NCBI GenBank assembly: GCA_016081115.2
Contig: CM071926.1
Coordinates: 13,839,971-13,903,970 of the forward strand
Reading direction: 5' to 3'
DNA: 64,000 bases
From: Rehmannia glutinosa
Taxonomy: Eukaryota > Streptophyta > Magnoliopsida > Lamiales > Orobanchaceae
Positions 23,012 through 34,339 of the stretch are shown here, in pieces. The stretch's first letter is position 1. Every line of letters starts with the position of its first letter. The position numbers and the translations under genes were made by a program. The notes under the pieces were generated by a model. It worked only from the letters and a program-made list of their open reading frames with translations. It was not told the DNA's origin and did not search any database.

Positions 23012-24179
23012 TGTGACGCCCGAACCCGCTAGGCGAGAGAACGACACTAAAACTAAATTTTCTATATTTAAAAAAAAAAATAATTGACAAAATGAAGCTT
23101 AAAAGAAAAACTTGGCGTTAACATTGAAAGTTGGGTAAAATATCGCTTTTTAAAATAACCCAATTTATATAATATTACAACCCACATTTTAACAAAAAGG
23201 TAGAGAGACGCGTTGCTCGTTGTCGTCGATCCGCCCTATCCCTCCTACTGTAATAAAAACATAAATATACGTGGCATGAGTATAAAAACTTCGATTATGG
23301 GAACACCGTAAGTAGTTATAACCAATTGTCACATGCATACAGTTCATAAGAACCATTCATTTATTGTTGACTGGACCACTGCGGAGACGGTCCATTAGCT
23401 AGCACTAATCCCGAAGGATTCATTTGGATTACCCGAAGGTGAATCCCATTTATTCATTCTTTTGACTTCCGAAGAAGGAGAGTCCATTCATTTGTTCAAA
23501 TAAACGACACATGGAACAACAATGATTATAACAAAGACGACATACTTACGGATCAAGAGTTACCCCACCTTTGGCGATCGAAAATATGAATGCTAATGAC
23601 GATGTTGAAAACCCTTGTGAATTCACTACGCCGGAACCTTCCTATTTTTCCTGTAATTTCCTCCCTATTTCTTCTAATTTTCTCTTTTCTGTTCTCTCAT
23701 TTCTTCTTTTCTTTTTTATCTTGTCTTTTCTTCTTGTGCCGAGTTGCCTCTTATTCTCTCTTGCTAACCTGCATGTGTTTTGGGTTTCTTACCGTATGCA
23801 TATATATATATATATATATACACACGTATCTTATCTACTAATGGCGGTTGCACCACATTTTATTATATCTATTAGCCATACTTATGAGTCATGAGTCATG
23901 GTGTGAAGATGTGTGCTTCTTACATGTGTAAGTATATATATTACTTACGTGTTAATTAGTTATGAAGTGCTTAACTTACAAATATCTATATATACATTAG
24001 CTATGTAGATATATGCACACATTACCCTATATACATATTATATTAGCAACATACACGTCTCATTTTATACACACACGTATATATCTAATTCACCCATCAG
24101 ACACACATTCATCATTTTAATACACGTCGCGTTTAAAATATTTTGGCCAAACGTGTAATTGGAGACCAGGGATACTACA
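23012..24179 (-). repeat. Element H 3' LTR
   Basis: Starts TGTGACGCCCGAACCCGCT and ends GAGACCAGGGATACTACA. It includes a TA microsatellite (23800-23820) absent from the partner LTR. Confidence 0.9.
23800..23820. repeat. TA microsatellite
   Basis: About ten TA units inside H's left LTR. The right LTR lacks them, so the tract expanded or was lost after insertion. Confidence 0.85.
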
Positions 24180-26091
24180 TTCTCCTCCTTGCAAAAATTT
24201 CGTCATCGAAATTTATTATACCTTATGAATTCGAGATACTTATCTCTTATCTAATCCCCTTATTACCAAAAAAAGCAATATCCTTTTTCGTATTTCGTAA
24301 CCAAAAGGCCAACCTTCGGTATTGCATATGAAATGCACCTATGTACTTTCAAATTGTACCTGACCCAAAGCTTTCCAGTGTCATTTTTATAAAATCATAA
24401 CTTATCATTTCTATGGTATGGAACCTTAGAGAACTATGTCAATAACTGGTTTATAATTTTATCCTAAGAAAATTCGTCAAATGCGAAAATTCAATCTTAT
24501 TTAACTTTATAGAAAAATATAAAACTCCAATACATCCTTGGGTCTAGTTCATTCTTTCTAATTGTTCATGGGCTCGAGATGATACATAGTAATAAAAGAT
24601 AATTGTGTTTCCCAATATTTATTGGAAGTTCTTCTAGACAAGTGAAAAAATCATTGGGTCTCTAAATTATAACACAAAATAAATCCATTCAACTTATAGA
24701 AATATACATATACCTAAAAATACATCAATATGACTAATAACTCAAATTCATCAATATCCTTATAACATTAAATTATCCAAATATAGTCTCTTTTGGTACC
24801 AAATACTTACAATTTTCATTGAGAGTCAAACCTTCAAACCATTAAATACACCGAATAAAAAGAGAGTATGATCATCACTTAAAATGCGGCCATGTGATTT
24901 CTTGCATCCTAGATTCTTGTTTAATTATCAAGAAACTTATCAAAAATCTATTTAAGTATACCCATATGATTTTTGCATAGACACCTAATCTATTAATATC
25001 CTTGTTCCGAGATAATTACAAATCGAGATAATCTAATTCACCCGAAACATCAATAATAATAGTAAACTTATCATTGTCTTAAACTTATCCTCAATATGCT
25101 CAACTCGACAATATCATGTTCCATAAAATTGACTTAATCCTAATTTTATAAAATATATCATTCTAATGATACCAATAGTCATGTGGTTTATATTTATAAT
25201 TCTCGACAACAAAGTTCACAAATGGTAAAAGTTATATTATATCCTACATGGCCGATACCTTGCTAAGTGATTCAACATCTATTATTTCCACCTCAACCTC
25301 GACATCACTTTTAACCCAAAATACCACTCATATCTTGTTCGCCTCAGATCTGACACTAAACTATTGATTGATCTTTACCCTTGCAATAGTTACCCTCATA
25401 ATCAATATTTTATCCCTATATAATCGCAATCTCAACGAAGCTAAGGAACTTGTAGGTTATGGGTCCATCAATTGCTCGACACTTGGTAATCTATTACTAT
25501 AGTATAATCGGGGAGTCTTTATTCCATAGGATGCACATTCTCTTTATATATCGCTTATCACCCAAGAACACTAATTATTCCTTAAATATTTTTCTAATTG
25601 TGCACGCCTAAAAGAAAATCTAAACAATAAAGAAAACAATTTCTAAAAGCTTCTAAGGTTAAAGTCAAATCTCGATTACAGGGTTATAACCCATCGCCAA
25701 GATTATGTTCATGAAAGTTCACGACTTTTTTAAAAAAAATATATATTACAAGATAAATTCTAATGAAAGTTCTTTCAAAATACTATTAAATGCATAAATC
25801 ACATTTGAATCGCATCAAATCTTAAATACTTTTGTATCACAATTCATTATCAAAACTTGTTTTGTTGATGCGATCAAACCATTTTAAATTCATTCATACA
25901 TAACTCGTGCCTCATAAGTAAAAATGCCTTTAAACCATGCATTACCTTCGGAATAGGCGTAGGACTTCAGACACGAGTACGAGTCTCCCTCAACAATTTT
26001 TATATAAAAGCCGACTCAAAACAACATTGGTTTTGGAAACACTTTTTTTTCCTGCAAGTCTACAAGAAGGTAGATCTGCTCTGATACCATC
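24180..26091 (-). other. Element H interior, non-coding
   Basis: AT-rich with no frame longer than about 60 codons of recognisable sequence. Polypurine tract at 24180-24190 (minus). Primer site at the other end. Confidence 0.75.
26078..26089 (-). other. Primer-binding site of element H (tRNA-Met)
   Basis: The minus strand reads TGGTATCAGAGC, a full match to the initiator tRNA-Met 3' end, two bases from the LTR. Confidence 0.9.
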
Positions 26092-27228
26092 TGTGACGCC
26101 CCGAACCCGCTAGGCCCGAGAACGACTTTAAAAAAAATAATTGACAGCGGAAGCTTAAAAGAAAAACTTGACGTTAACATTGAAAGTTGGGTAAAATATC
26201 GCTTTTTAAAACAACCCAATTTATATAATATTACAACCCACATTTTAACAAAAAGGTAGGAGACGCGTTGTTCGTTGTCGTCACCCAACTATCTATCCCT
26301 CTACTGTAATAAAAACATAACATATGTGACATGAGTATAAAAACTCAGTGGGAACACCAAGTAGCGATTATAACCAATTGTCACATGCATACGATTCATA
26401 AGAACCATTCATTTATTGTTGACGGACTCCACTCGGGAGAGGCGGTCCATTAGCTAGCACTAATCCCGAAGGATTCATTTGGATTACCCAAGGTGAATCC
26501 CATTCATTCATTATTTTGACTTTCGAAGGAGAGTCCATTCATTTGTTCAAATAAACGACACATGGAACAACAATGATTATAACAAAGACGACATACTTAC
26601 GGATCAAAAGTTACCCCACCTTTGTGCGATTACTGAAAATATGAATGCTAATGACGATGTTGAAAACCCTTGTGAATTCGCTACGCCGAGCCTTTCTATT
26701 TTTCCTGTAATTTCCTTTCTATTTCTTCTAATTTTCTCCTTTTCTGTTCTCTCATTTCTTCTTTTCTTTTTTTATCTTGTCTTTTCTTCTTGTGCCGAGT
26801 TGCCTCTTATTCTCTCTTGCTAACCTGCGTGTGTTTTGAGTTTCTTACACGTATCTTATCTACTAATGGCGGTTGCACCACATTTTATTATATTTATTAG
26901 CCATACTTATGAGTCATGAGTCATGGTGTGAAGATGTGTGGTTCTTACATGTGTAAGTATATATATTACTTACGTGTTAATTAGTTATGAAGTGCTTAAC
27001 TTACAAATATCTATATATACATTAGCTATGTAGATATATCCACACATTACCCTATATACATATTATATTAGCATATTATACTCACATTGTCATAGATGCA
27101 TACACGTCTTATTTTATACACACACACGTATATATCTAATTCACCCATCAGACACACATTCATCATTTTAATACACGCCGCGTTTAAAATATTTTGGCCA
27201 AACGTGTAATTGGAGACCGGATACTACA
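26092..27228 (-). repeat. Element H 5' LTR
   Basis: Starts TGTGACGCCCCGAACCCGCT and ends GAGACCGGATACTACA. It is nearly the same as 23012-24179 except for the TA tract and a short extra segment at about 27072-27105. Confidence 0.9.
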
Positions 27229-27311
27229 ACTATGAAGAACAAATATTTGTTTGAAGTGTATCTTGTTGTATTGTATCTCAATTATTATATTGGTTGCTCC
27301 AAAACTTCCTC

Positions 27312-27319
27312 TATTTATA
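27312..27319 (-). promoter_or_regulatory. TATA box of A 5' LTR
   Basis: The minus strand reads CTATAAATAGAGG, as in the 3' LTR. The CpG-dense CCGGTCG patch (27470-27780) lies just upstream in element sense. Confidence 0.55.
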
Positions 27320-28101
27320 GGAGATGATTGATTAAGCATAGGCTCCTCTTGGGGATTGAAAATCTCTGAGAAAAATATAATTAAAATCAAGAATATAGTC
27401 TGTTAGAAATCAATACCACATTTTAAGGAAATGTTGTCATTGTCAAACGGTCGAATTTTTCTTTTCAAAAGGTAGGAATGACGGTCGCAAGACCGATAAG
27501 AGAAAAGAAAAGAACACAAAGACATTTACAAGGGGTGACCGGTCAACCTATACCTCGACTTGGCCGACCATCACCCCAACCGGTCCCCTCATGGGTTTGA
27601 AGAGAGAAAAATGTTCTGTTTCAAATTAAACATTCAGTGTACCGGTCGCACCTCAGGGCGATCGGTCGACTGACGGCCGACGCCCTAGGCGACCGATCGA
27701 CTTTGTTTATTTTTCGATTCGTCTTATTTTTTTGTTCCAAAATTCATCTTGTGCACGGGTTGCCCTATACGGCGGAGTTGACCTCGGAGGCAAATGTTGT
27801 CCAATTTTTGTCGAAAATAAAACTCAAGAAATACTCCAGAAAAAATAGTAAAAACATTATAATCCAATCGGAAGTATTTAGACAACATTTAGGAACCTTG
27901 TTTTGAAGTGAAATCTTATAAACATAAAATCATTAAAAGTGTTGTCCGATTTTATCCAAATAAAAACTTGAAGAAATACTCAGAAAAATATTGAAACCAT
28001 TTGAAATCATTTAGGAGTATTTGGACAATGATTAAAAATATTGTTTTGGTGTAAAAATAAAATCATCAAAATTAAGATAAAAACATGTATCAAACAAACA
28101 T

Positions 28102-28426
28102 GAACTAGAAATTTAGTCTTCTAATGGCGAGAGATGGAATTGGTGACAACCGAAGTGGGCGTTACTTGGTCGAGTTCGAACACCCACCTCGGTCGGATAT
28201 TAAGCAAACTTCTACTATCACCCATCGGATTTCTTTCGAGCGGATTATTCCTGGCCTAACCCTTCCATTTGGTGATGGTGCCAAAAAGGGGGAAGATGAG
28301 GCCTTAAAGGGATTGAAGGAGGAGAAAGCGAGTGATAAGGAGACGAAGAAAGGTGACAAAGGAGTGGGGAAAAAGTTCAAAAAATCTTCCTTTGAAACTC
28401 ATGTATCTTTGAAACCCCATATCTAG
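28102..28426 (+). pseudogene. Element C interior: lysine-rich hypothetical ORF
   Basis: An open frame at 28124-28426 (100 codons) begins MARDGIGDNRSGRYLVEFEH and ends in a Lys/Glu-rich run (EKASDKETKKGDKGVGKKFK). It is the continuation of C after the A insertion point. No family was recognised. Context suggests it is the distal part of the captured gene. Confidence 0.35.
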
Positions 28427-29200
28427 GTGATGTCACTGCTTCTATTCTTAGTAAGCTACCGAAAGGGTGTCCGTTGAGCGTAAAGTTTCGAGATGGCATG
28501 CGTGAAAGATGCAAGAACGATCATTGAAGCCGGATTCAAGAAAGCAGCTAAAAGGCAATCTACGCGCATCCAGACAAAAGAAAATAGATGATGGCCCTCT
28601 AGCGGAAAGGATCACTTGACTATAAATCCCCAAGAGAATTTGCCATGCCACGATCCGGATCCGAGCCAGTCTCTAGAGGAATTCAGGACTCAGAAGCAGG
28701 AAGACTACTTTAAAGATATGATACTACCTCAAGCATGTGATCATCTTGGGAGAAAGGAATTGAGCTATGCAAGACTACCGATAAGCGACCAAGTTTCAAA
28801 GAATACTCTACTGAAAGTCAAAGGCTCAAGACAATATAGTCCCGAGAGGAAGGAAGCCGAGTCAACAAAGGGTAGACATGGTGGCAATGGGAGTAAGTAA
28901 GTCAACCATGGCCAAGACAAAAAGACATTGCGTATGTTGATCCCATGTAAGAAAGGGATCACATATTGGGTTGGATTCGATCACCTTGCTAATCTTGAGG
29001 TTGCACGCAAGGTTGTTGAAGCTAAGAAGAGGCAAGAGGAAGAAAATGAAAGAGTGAATCGCGAATGGGAGGAGAGACAGTGAAGGGATGACCTCGCCGC
29101 TAAGCGAGCATACGAGAAGAGAGATGAAGAGGAAAGGAAAAGGAGGAGAGTCAAGATGATCGGAGGAGAGCGATGAAGAAGAGATAAGAAGGAAGCAACA
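28427..29200 (+). pseudogene. Element C interior: charged coiled-coil remnant
   Basis: The frame 28616-28900 and following sequence give charged residues. At about 28995-29160 there is a strongly helical run (KKRQEEENERVNREWEERQ, then AYEKRDEEERKRRR). No known domain. Probably the C-terminal coiled coil of the gene carried by C. Confidence 0.4.
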
Positions 29201-29512
29201 AAGGCGTTGAAGACAATGCGAATACCTTCGTGTATTTTACTTTATTGTAAATACATAATCGTAAGTTTTCCTTGTAATAAGCTCCAAAATTTCCTATAAT
29301 GTTCATTTCTTTGTAACTTAGCTTTGATACAGATCGAAAAGTTGTATTTGTATATAGCTCATACTTGTTGTAAACAACTTTGTAAAGGACAAGAATGCTA
29401 TGATCAATAAAATTGATTATTCAAAAGCATACATTCTTTTGTTTGCATTGCTTATATTTGTTGTTTACCTTTTTTGTATGTTTAAAGTTTGGCATCATCA
29501 AAAAGGGAAAAT
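29201..29512 (+). other. Element C 3' non-coding region and polypurine tract
   Basis: No coding content. It ends with ATCATCAAAAAGGGAAAATT (29494-29513), the Sirevirus-style purine tract directly before the 3' LTR. Confidence 0.7.
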
Positions 29513-31054
29513 TATTAGGAAATTTTGTTAGATTTTGATGATACCATCTAAAACTTAGACTAGGAAGTTGGCACCCCATTTTCCTTGTAATTCAGATTGT
29601 AATATATAAGACCGAAAAAGAGTGAGTGAAGTTAGCTAAGTCAAGAATGCACGAAGTCAATCGCAGATCGAAATAAGACTCTCATCGCGTGTCGGTGAGT
29701 TTGGCCTAGAAGGAAGTCAAGGACTCGATGAAGGAGAGTCGGTGAAGGACAACTATGTGAAGTGTTAGTCAAGTCAACTAAAAGAGCCAAGTCTAATAAT
29801 TGAAGTGATAGTTGAGTCAATCTTATGATTGGAGCATACTCAAGTCACCTAGGGTAAATGCAATAAAATCAAGTCAATTAACAATGACATTGATCCGTAG
29901 GAAGGAAGTCAAGAATATTACTCGATATAGTAATATGTCAAAGTCAGTAGGGTCTTAAAGTGTTTGGCCCAAAAACATGCAAAAGGAATAAGCCAATGGG
30001 AAACAAAGTGCAACTTGTGTTAGAACTCGCAAAGTCAAGCAAGCAATTTAATACGAGGAAGGGTCAACATCACAAGTCTTTGCATCTTGTATCAAGAAAA
30101 GACAAGCCAAAGAATAAGAAGTGTCATTTGAAATTAGCCTTTATCTCTTTGTGAGGCAAATTTCAAATGAGCACTATAAAAGGCGAGGAAGCATTTGAGA
30201 AAAGGTTACGAATGACACAGATCTTTCAAGCAATATTCAAGCAATTAACATGCAATATTCTCAAAGCATATCAAGATATTCCTCAAGCTTAAAAATCGAA
30301 AAAATTCGATCCAACACAAGTCAGTGTGAAGGAAAAGACAACTTCAACCATTTTGAGAGAAAACAATTTGAAGATCAAAAGGGGGTCTACTTTCCAAGTT
30401 GAAGGATTGTATACGGGTTCAATGTCGAACCAAGATCAAGTTTGTTGGAGGGTTGCATGAAAAAATCCAAGGACTTGAAAGTGAGTATGAAGCAACGCCT
30501 CGTGAAGAAATTGAGTCTTGAGGAGCCACAGTTTGTGTGATCAAAGCGTCGTCTCAGATTTTCAACGCTTTTGTAACTTGATGATCACATTTAGTGGATT
30601 CCTCCAAGAGTTGGAGAAGAGTGGATTAGAGGAATTACCCCTTCCTCGAACCATTATAAAAATTACTTGTGTCAATTTACTTTCAAAGACTTACATTCCC
30701 GCATATTTATTATATCATTTTGTTAGTTAAATCGTTATCCAACCGATAAATAACAAGTGCTAAAACAAGTGTTAAAAATAAGTTTAAATCTATTGAAACA
30801 GGTGTTAAGTCTTCCATTGTTAAAAACCAAATCAACTAAAGTTAAGTATTAGCTTAACAAATGAGTTATACTATCAACAGAGCTATCGAGTCATGCTGAG
30901 TGGGTAACTTATCAATATAGCCAACTTAGTTGTCCCCATGAGGACTGGTGATTTGAGTTAACTCGTTGAAAAATCTTAAAAAGACTAAAATAAAAATTTG
31001 GTAAGGTTTATTCAACCCCTTCTAAACCTTACACCACACCCCTCGGGACCTACA
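29513..31054 (+). repeat. Element C 3' LTR
   Basis: Starts TATTAGGAAATTTTG (the partner has TGTTAGG) and ends CCCCTCGGGACCTACA. Compared with 10175-11705 it shows many single-base indels at CAG/CTG and CpG sites. Confidence 0.87.
30175..30182 (+). promoter_or_regulatory. TATA box of C 3' LTR
   Basis: GCACTATAAAAGGC, the same position as in the 5' LTR. Confidence 0.5.
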
Positions 31055-31345
31055 ACCGACATCTTCTGTTTTGTACTTTTTCTACAAAGAGTCTCACAAC
31101 TCTTTGGATGTTTTGAACGAATAGACATTATAGAGGTGTCTTCCACCGTTCAAAACATACTTGATAGAGAAAATCGTTGTTATGCCAAGCATCCACGATC
31201 CTCCTTGGTTGTTGGATTCTTCATCGCCAACGGTAGGAGGATCCTCTTTCGAAAAACAGGACATACCCAAAGTTGTCAAGTAGAACAACATCTTTTGTTG
31301 CTAGCGTTTAAAGTCAACAGGAGAACAGGAGTGACAACCATCGAG
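31055..31345 (-). pseudogene. Element D: gag N-terminal part
   Basis: The minus frame 31094-31291 contains IKYVLNGGRHLYNVYSFKTS followed by KEL. This matches the copia gag motif in which a 'xLNGLxDxLYNVYxxxKTxKELW' pattern recurs. It is the continuation of the gag fragment at 9480-10174, separated by element C. A Gly-rich acidic stretch before it is degenerate. Confidence 0.75.
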
Positions 31346-31399
31346 TGAATGAAGCGGAAGCCATCGTCTTGAAAACAATAGAGAAATTTCATCTTGCGA

Positions 31400-32562
31400 T
31401 GGTGGTTTGGGTGGCTTATCTTGTTTCAAGAAAATGGCTAAAAAGTATTTGTACAAAATTGGACAAGATTTTAAGTCGAGGCCAATATTCAATAATGTCT
31501 CCAAGACAAAATAGCCCCGTATACAAAGTGCTTACAATTTTTGGCGATCGTCCCTAAGTTACAATGACTTTACTATTTCGACTTTGCAACACTTGCAAAA
31601 GTCGAAACTACAACGAACACAAGTGTATAAGGCTTTCAAGCTTTTGGAAGGGAATGATATCAATATGTCAGAATGCTGAGAATGACTCGATTTTAGGATT
31701 ATAATTTTGTGTTTGATTTCATTTGCGAGGACTTGTATTTATAGGCATCAAGGTGTTTGATAGAAAAGATATGTCTTTTAGATCGAAAAGACATGTCTAC
31801 ATCCAAATAATGCACCTGGTTGCTCGAACACGTGCATCACGATTCGGACATGCATCTGCTGCGCGCACCGCGCACGGATTAGGTTTTGGCCTCTATCAGC
31901 GGTGCGCCAAAGACACCGGGTGTACACCCGCACACACAACCCAAGTGCGCGTCGCGCCTTGACGCCTGGGCGCGCGTGCGGTTGTTTTTAGTGCGCGTGT
32001 GGGAACTCATTGTGCACCGCGCACCACTTGCCCGATTGGAAAATATTTTAATTAATTAATATATAACTAATTATTTTTAAAGGGGTTTAGATAAATTTGG
32101 TCCAAAAGTATAAGTGGCCTTGAAGCCTGTGCCCGGGACCACGACCGGACTCGTGTCGGGCGTGCGAGCGGCGGGCGGCTCGCGCGTGTGTGTGTTTGAG
32201 CCAAACACACAAGCATGTAGGTCCTCATCCCTTTAAAACTTTGGTGGCCCAAGGGCCCAAACCCATTTGTCAACTTGGGCTTTATAAATAGAGCAATCTT
32301 TAGCTTTATACTCTATTTGGGATGGAGCTTTTCTCCTTTCCGCATTTTCCATTTATCATATCCATTTGTAGTTTTAAATGGCTAAGTTTTAGCATTAATT
32401 TTTCATTCACCCGGTGGGTTTGAGAAATTCCAAATGCTAATCTCATCTACTCATTTAGTAGAATTTTAACATATAATTTCATTTCATTTTCCATGAATGG
32501 AAACCTCTTAAATATTTGGTCAAAATCGGGTCAACACCCAATTCTTAACCAAAAGTCCAACA
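31400..32562 (-). repeat. Element D 5' LTR
   Basis: Matches 5111-6223. It contains a very CpG-rich patch (31820-32030 and 32120-32190) lying upstream of the TATA box in element sense. It ends GTCCAACA, then the TSD AGACA. Confidence 0.87.
31736..31743 (-). promoter_or_regulatory. TATA box of D 5' LTR
   Basis: The minus strand reads CCTATAAATACAAG. This is the best-placed promoter of D: about 820 bp into the LTR and about 340 bp before its end. Confidence 0.55.
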
Positions 32563-32812
32563 AGACATTGGCCCCTCTCTACCTATAAGATACTCATTCA
32601 ATTACACAATCTTTCGCTAAAGAAATTATTGTTTCGTAGGATTAAAGAAGTTTGAGACCGAGAAAGTGGTTTCTTTCATCTTCAACAAAGAATGACATGT
32701 ATGATCAAAGTTAGACCCCTAATTACTAATTAATTGTGAAAATCATGAAGTTCAATATTTGGGATGTTCGTTCTACAATTTTATGTATAAGTAGGCTTAC
32801 ATAAAGCTTACA
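32563..32812 (+). repeat. Element E: second part of the old copia LTR
   Basis: Continues the E LTR after D. GGCCCCTCTCTACC, GAGAAAGTGGTTTCTT and AATTGTGAAAATCATGAAGTTC all match F's 5' LTR (44140-44310). It ends GCTTACA at 32812. Confidence 0.8.
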
Positions 32813-33150
32813 TGTGATATCGAGCACTCGATTAAGAATCATAAATTTTCAATTATGATTATGAGATTTGAATTTACAAATCCTTATGAATTATGTTTTT
32901 CGATGCGATATATGTCCCCGATTATGAATTACATACTTCCGTTGTGTGTATGTGAATCTACGAAAAGACCATATTAATTTGGTTAATTGTGGATATGTTG
33001 GTTTAGTTTTATGTTTTAAATCGAGAATCATGTATATTCCATGTTTCATGGGCCCCACTAACCCATTATCATATCATGACTCATTATGTTATCAATTTTT
33101 ATGATGTTCACAAACATTAGTATGAATTTCGATACTTTCCAATTATAATC
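32813..33150 (+). mobile_element. Element E: leader remnant with decayed primer-binding site
   Basis: TGATATCGAGC at 32815-32825 is a decayed tRNA-Met site. The following AATTATGATTATGAGATTTG aligns with F's leader at 44401-44420. No gag or pol survives. A LINE follows from about 33200, so E is a fragment. Confidence 0.6.
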
Positions 33151-33246
33151 CCGCTTGTGCATGACTTTCTCTCCGCTTGTGCGTGGCTTTTGTTTGCTCC
33201 GGTGTGTTTATCTTTCTTTTTTTGTGTTTTTTCTCGAGATCTAATA

Positions 33247-34055
33247 TGGATGAGGTAGTTTGTAAGTGGCCTAAAATCTCAATTACGTCGGAAGAGAGAC
33301 AAAAAGATTAATATTGGAGATCGTTTGGTTGAGGAACATAAATACTCTTCAAATTCACTATCACTAATCTCCGGAAGGTGGAGAGAGGATTCAAAATCAT
33401 TGATGTCAAACCGGATGTGTATTTTTCATATTTGAAGATTCTCGGGAAATTGAGCGTATTCTCTCTAATGAACGTTGGACCTTCAATAGATCTCTCGATG
33501 ATTTTAAGAGAATTTGAAAGGCTTAATGTTAATGATGTTGGCGATCGTGCCATACCAGTGGTCTAAGTGCATAATCTTTACGATGTGGGAATGACGGAAA
33601 ATATTGACAAGGTCATTGGAGATGGATTAGGTATTGCTCTAAGTGTCGACGCCCGATGTGAAGGTCGATGTATTAGATCTTTCTTAAGTGTAATCTCAGA
33701 CGATTGATATTTCCAAACCCCAGGGGAGGAGCTCATATTCGTCTTGGATCTGGTGCAAATTAAGTGCGGGTTGATTTTAAATATGAGAGAATCCCAAATT
33801 TTTTTTTTTTGTGGTATTGTGGGTCATGGAGTCTCATATTGTAGATCTACGAGTTCTTCATCTTTGCTCGATTCGTTACAACCTCCATATGGATGATGGC
33901 TTAGGGGTGAGCCCCTGGATGAATAAGAAATTCATATTTAAGTTCTTTTTGAGTTTTGGAGGATCTCGGATCTCCTTGGTTGAAGAAAATCATAATCTCC
34001 GTTCAAAGCCATACACAAATCTTCTTAGTCCAACCGAAACAATAAGCTAATATCA
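33247..34055 (+). pseudogene. LINE ORF1 (nucleic-acid-binding protein), degenerate
   Basis: Starts with ATG at 33247 (MDEVVCKWPKISITSEER), the usual start of plant L1 ORF1. The middle matches the DUF4283-like domain (GDGLGIALSVD and neighbours at about 33610-33650). A gag-like zinc knuckle remnant CGIVGHGVSYC is encoded at 33810-33842, in a shifted frame after a poly-T run and with its first Cys lost. Several stops and frameshifts make it non-functional. Confidence 0.75.
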
Positions 34056-34339
34056 ACCATTCAAATCTCGAATCTCCCACCAATAAAAAGAAATCCATTT
34101 GTTGGACCTCTGTCGCATTTATGAGCCCTTTGAAAATTATCATTCAAGCGGTGTTGCTTCCACTTCGTTTCTTTCTTCTAGAAATTGGAAGAAACAAGCC
34201 GAGGCTAAAAGTCTTCCAAAGGACTTTTCCCCATGATGATGATCCCCATCAAATGGAAACTTCCTCGAGTCGAATTCTCTTCGGACCCTAATTCTCCAAA
34301 GCACAGTGAACAAAGAGTTCCTACCTTTACTTGCACTAT

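Larger units (their letters stand above)
23012..27228 (-). mobile_element. Element H: non-autonomous gypsy-like LTR element inside A's LTR
   Basis: Two long LTRs (23012-24179 and 26092-27228), with TG..CA ends, flank 1.9 kb without coding capacity. The perfect 5-bp TSD ACTAT lies at 23007-23011 and 27229-27233. An intact tRNA-Met primer site adjoins the right LTR and the purine tract AAGGAGGAGAA adjoins the left LTR, so it reads on minus. The end context CGATGACGAAATTTTTGCAAGGAGGAGAA is like the 3' end of plant gypsy chromovirus pol, hence the gypsy-like label. The remaining interior is not translatable, so replication would need a helper element. Confidence 0.88.
16059..28096 (-). mobile_element. 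Element A: non-autonomous Sirevirus (minus), interrupted by element H
   Basis: LTRs at 16059-17545 and 22410-28096 (the latter holding H) bracket a 4.9-kb interior. The perfect 5-bp TSD AACAT lies at 16054-16058 and 28097-28101. On the minus strand the element has a tRNA-Met-like primer site beside the 5' LTR, Sirevirus-type gag with a zinc knuckle, and then, instead of protease-integrase-RT-RNase H, a gene resembling the plant 'putative plant transposon protein' domain. A 3' non-coding region with repeated purine boxes and the tract ATCAAAAAGGGGGAGAT abut the 3' LTR. Gag plus a foreign ORF with no pol indicates dependence on another element, possibly B-like. Confidence 0.9.
22410..28096 (-). 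repeat. Element A 5' LTR, split by element H
   Basis: The LTR proper is 22410-23011 plus 27234-28096 (one ACTAT copy belongs to the duplication), about 1.47 kb. Removing H and one ACTAT gives the uninterrupted sequence seen at 16665-16690 in the partner LTR. TATA box at 27312-27319. Confidence 0.9.
10175..31054 (+). mobile_element. Element C: non-autonomous Sirevirus-like LTR element, interrupted by element A
   Basis: LTRs at 10175-11705 and 29513-31054 are clearly homologous end to end. The 3' LTR is preceded by GGCATCATCAAAAAGGG.. (29491-29507), the polypurine context typical of Sirevirus copia elements. The flanks GCCGA (10170-10174) and ACCGA (31055-31059) form a 5-bp TSD with one mismatch inside D's gag. 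The internal region (11706-16058 plus 28102-29512, about 5.8 kb) has no copia pol. It carries a gene resembling the plant 'putative plant transposon protein' domain, lysine/glutamate-rich stretches and a Ty3/gypsy integrase fragment. No convincing primer-binding site was seen after 11705. Confidence 0.85.
5111..32562 (-). mobile_element. Element D: copia retrotransposon (minus), interrupted by element C
   Basis: LTRs at 5111-6223 and 31400-32562 bracket copia genes read on the minus strand: gag, protease, integrase, RT and RNase H, which is the integrase-before-RT order of Ty1/copia. The interior is split at 10174/31055 by element C. The flanks show AGACT (5106-5110) and AGACA (32563-32567), a 5-bp TSD with one mismatch, and the outer sequences rejoin into a continuous E LTR. 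No classical tRNA-Met primer-binding site is visible next to the right LTR. All reading frames are broken. The lineage within copia is uncertain. Confidence 0.85.

Noticed and set aside
23571..23894. 107-codon hydrophobic frame, could look like a membrane protein
   Set aside because: Pyrimidine-rich low-complexity part of H's LTR running into a TA microsatellite.
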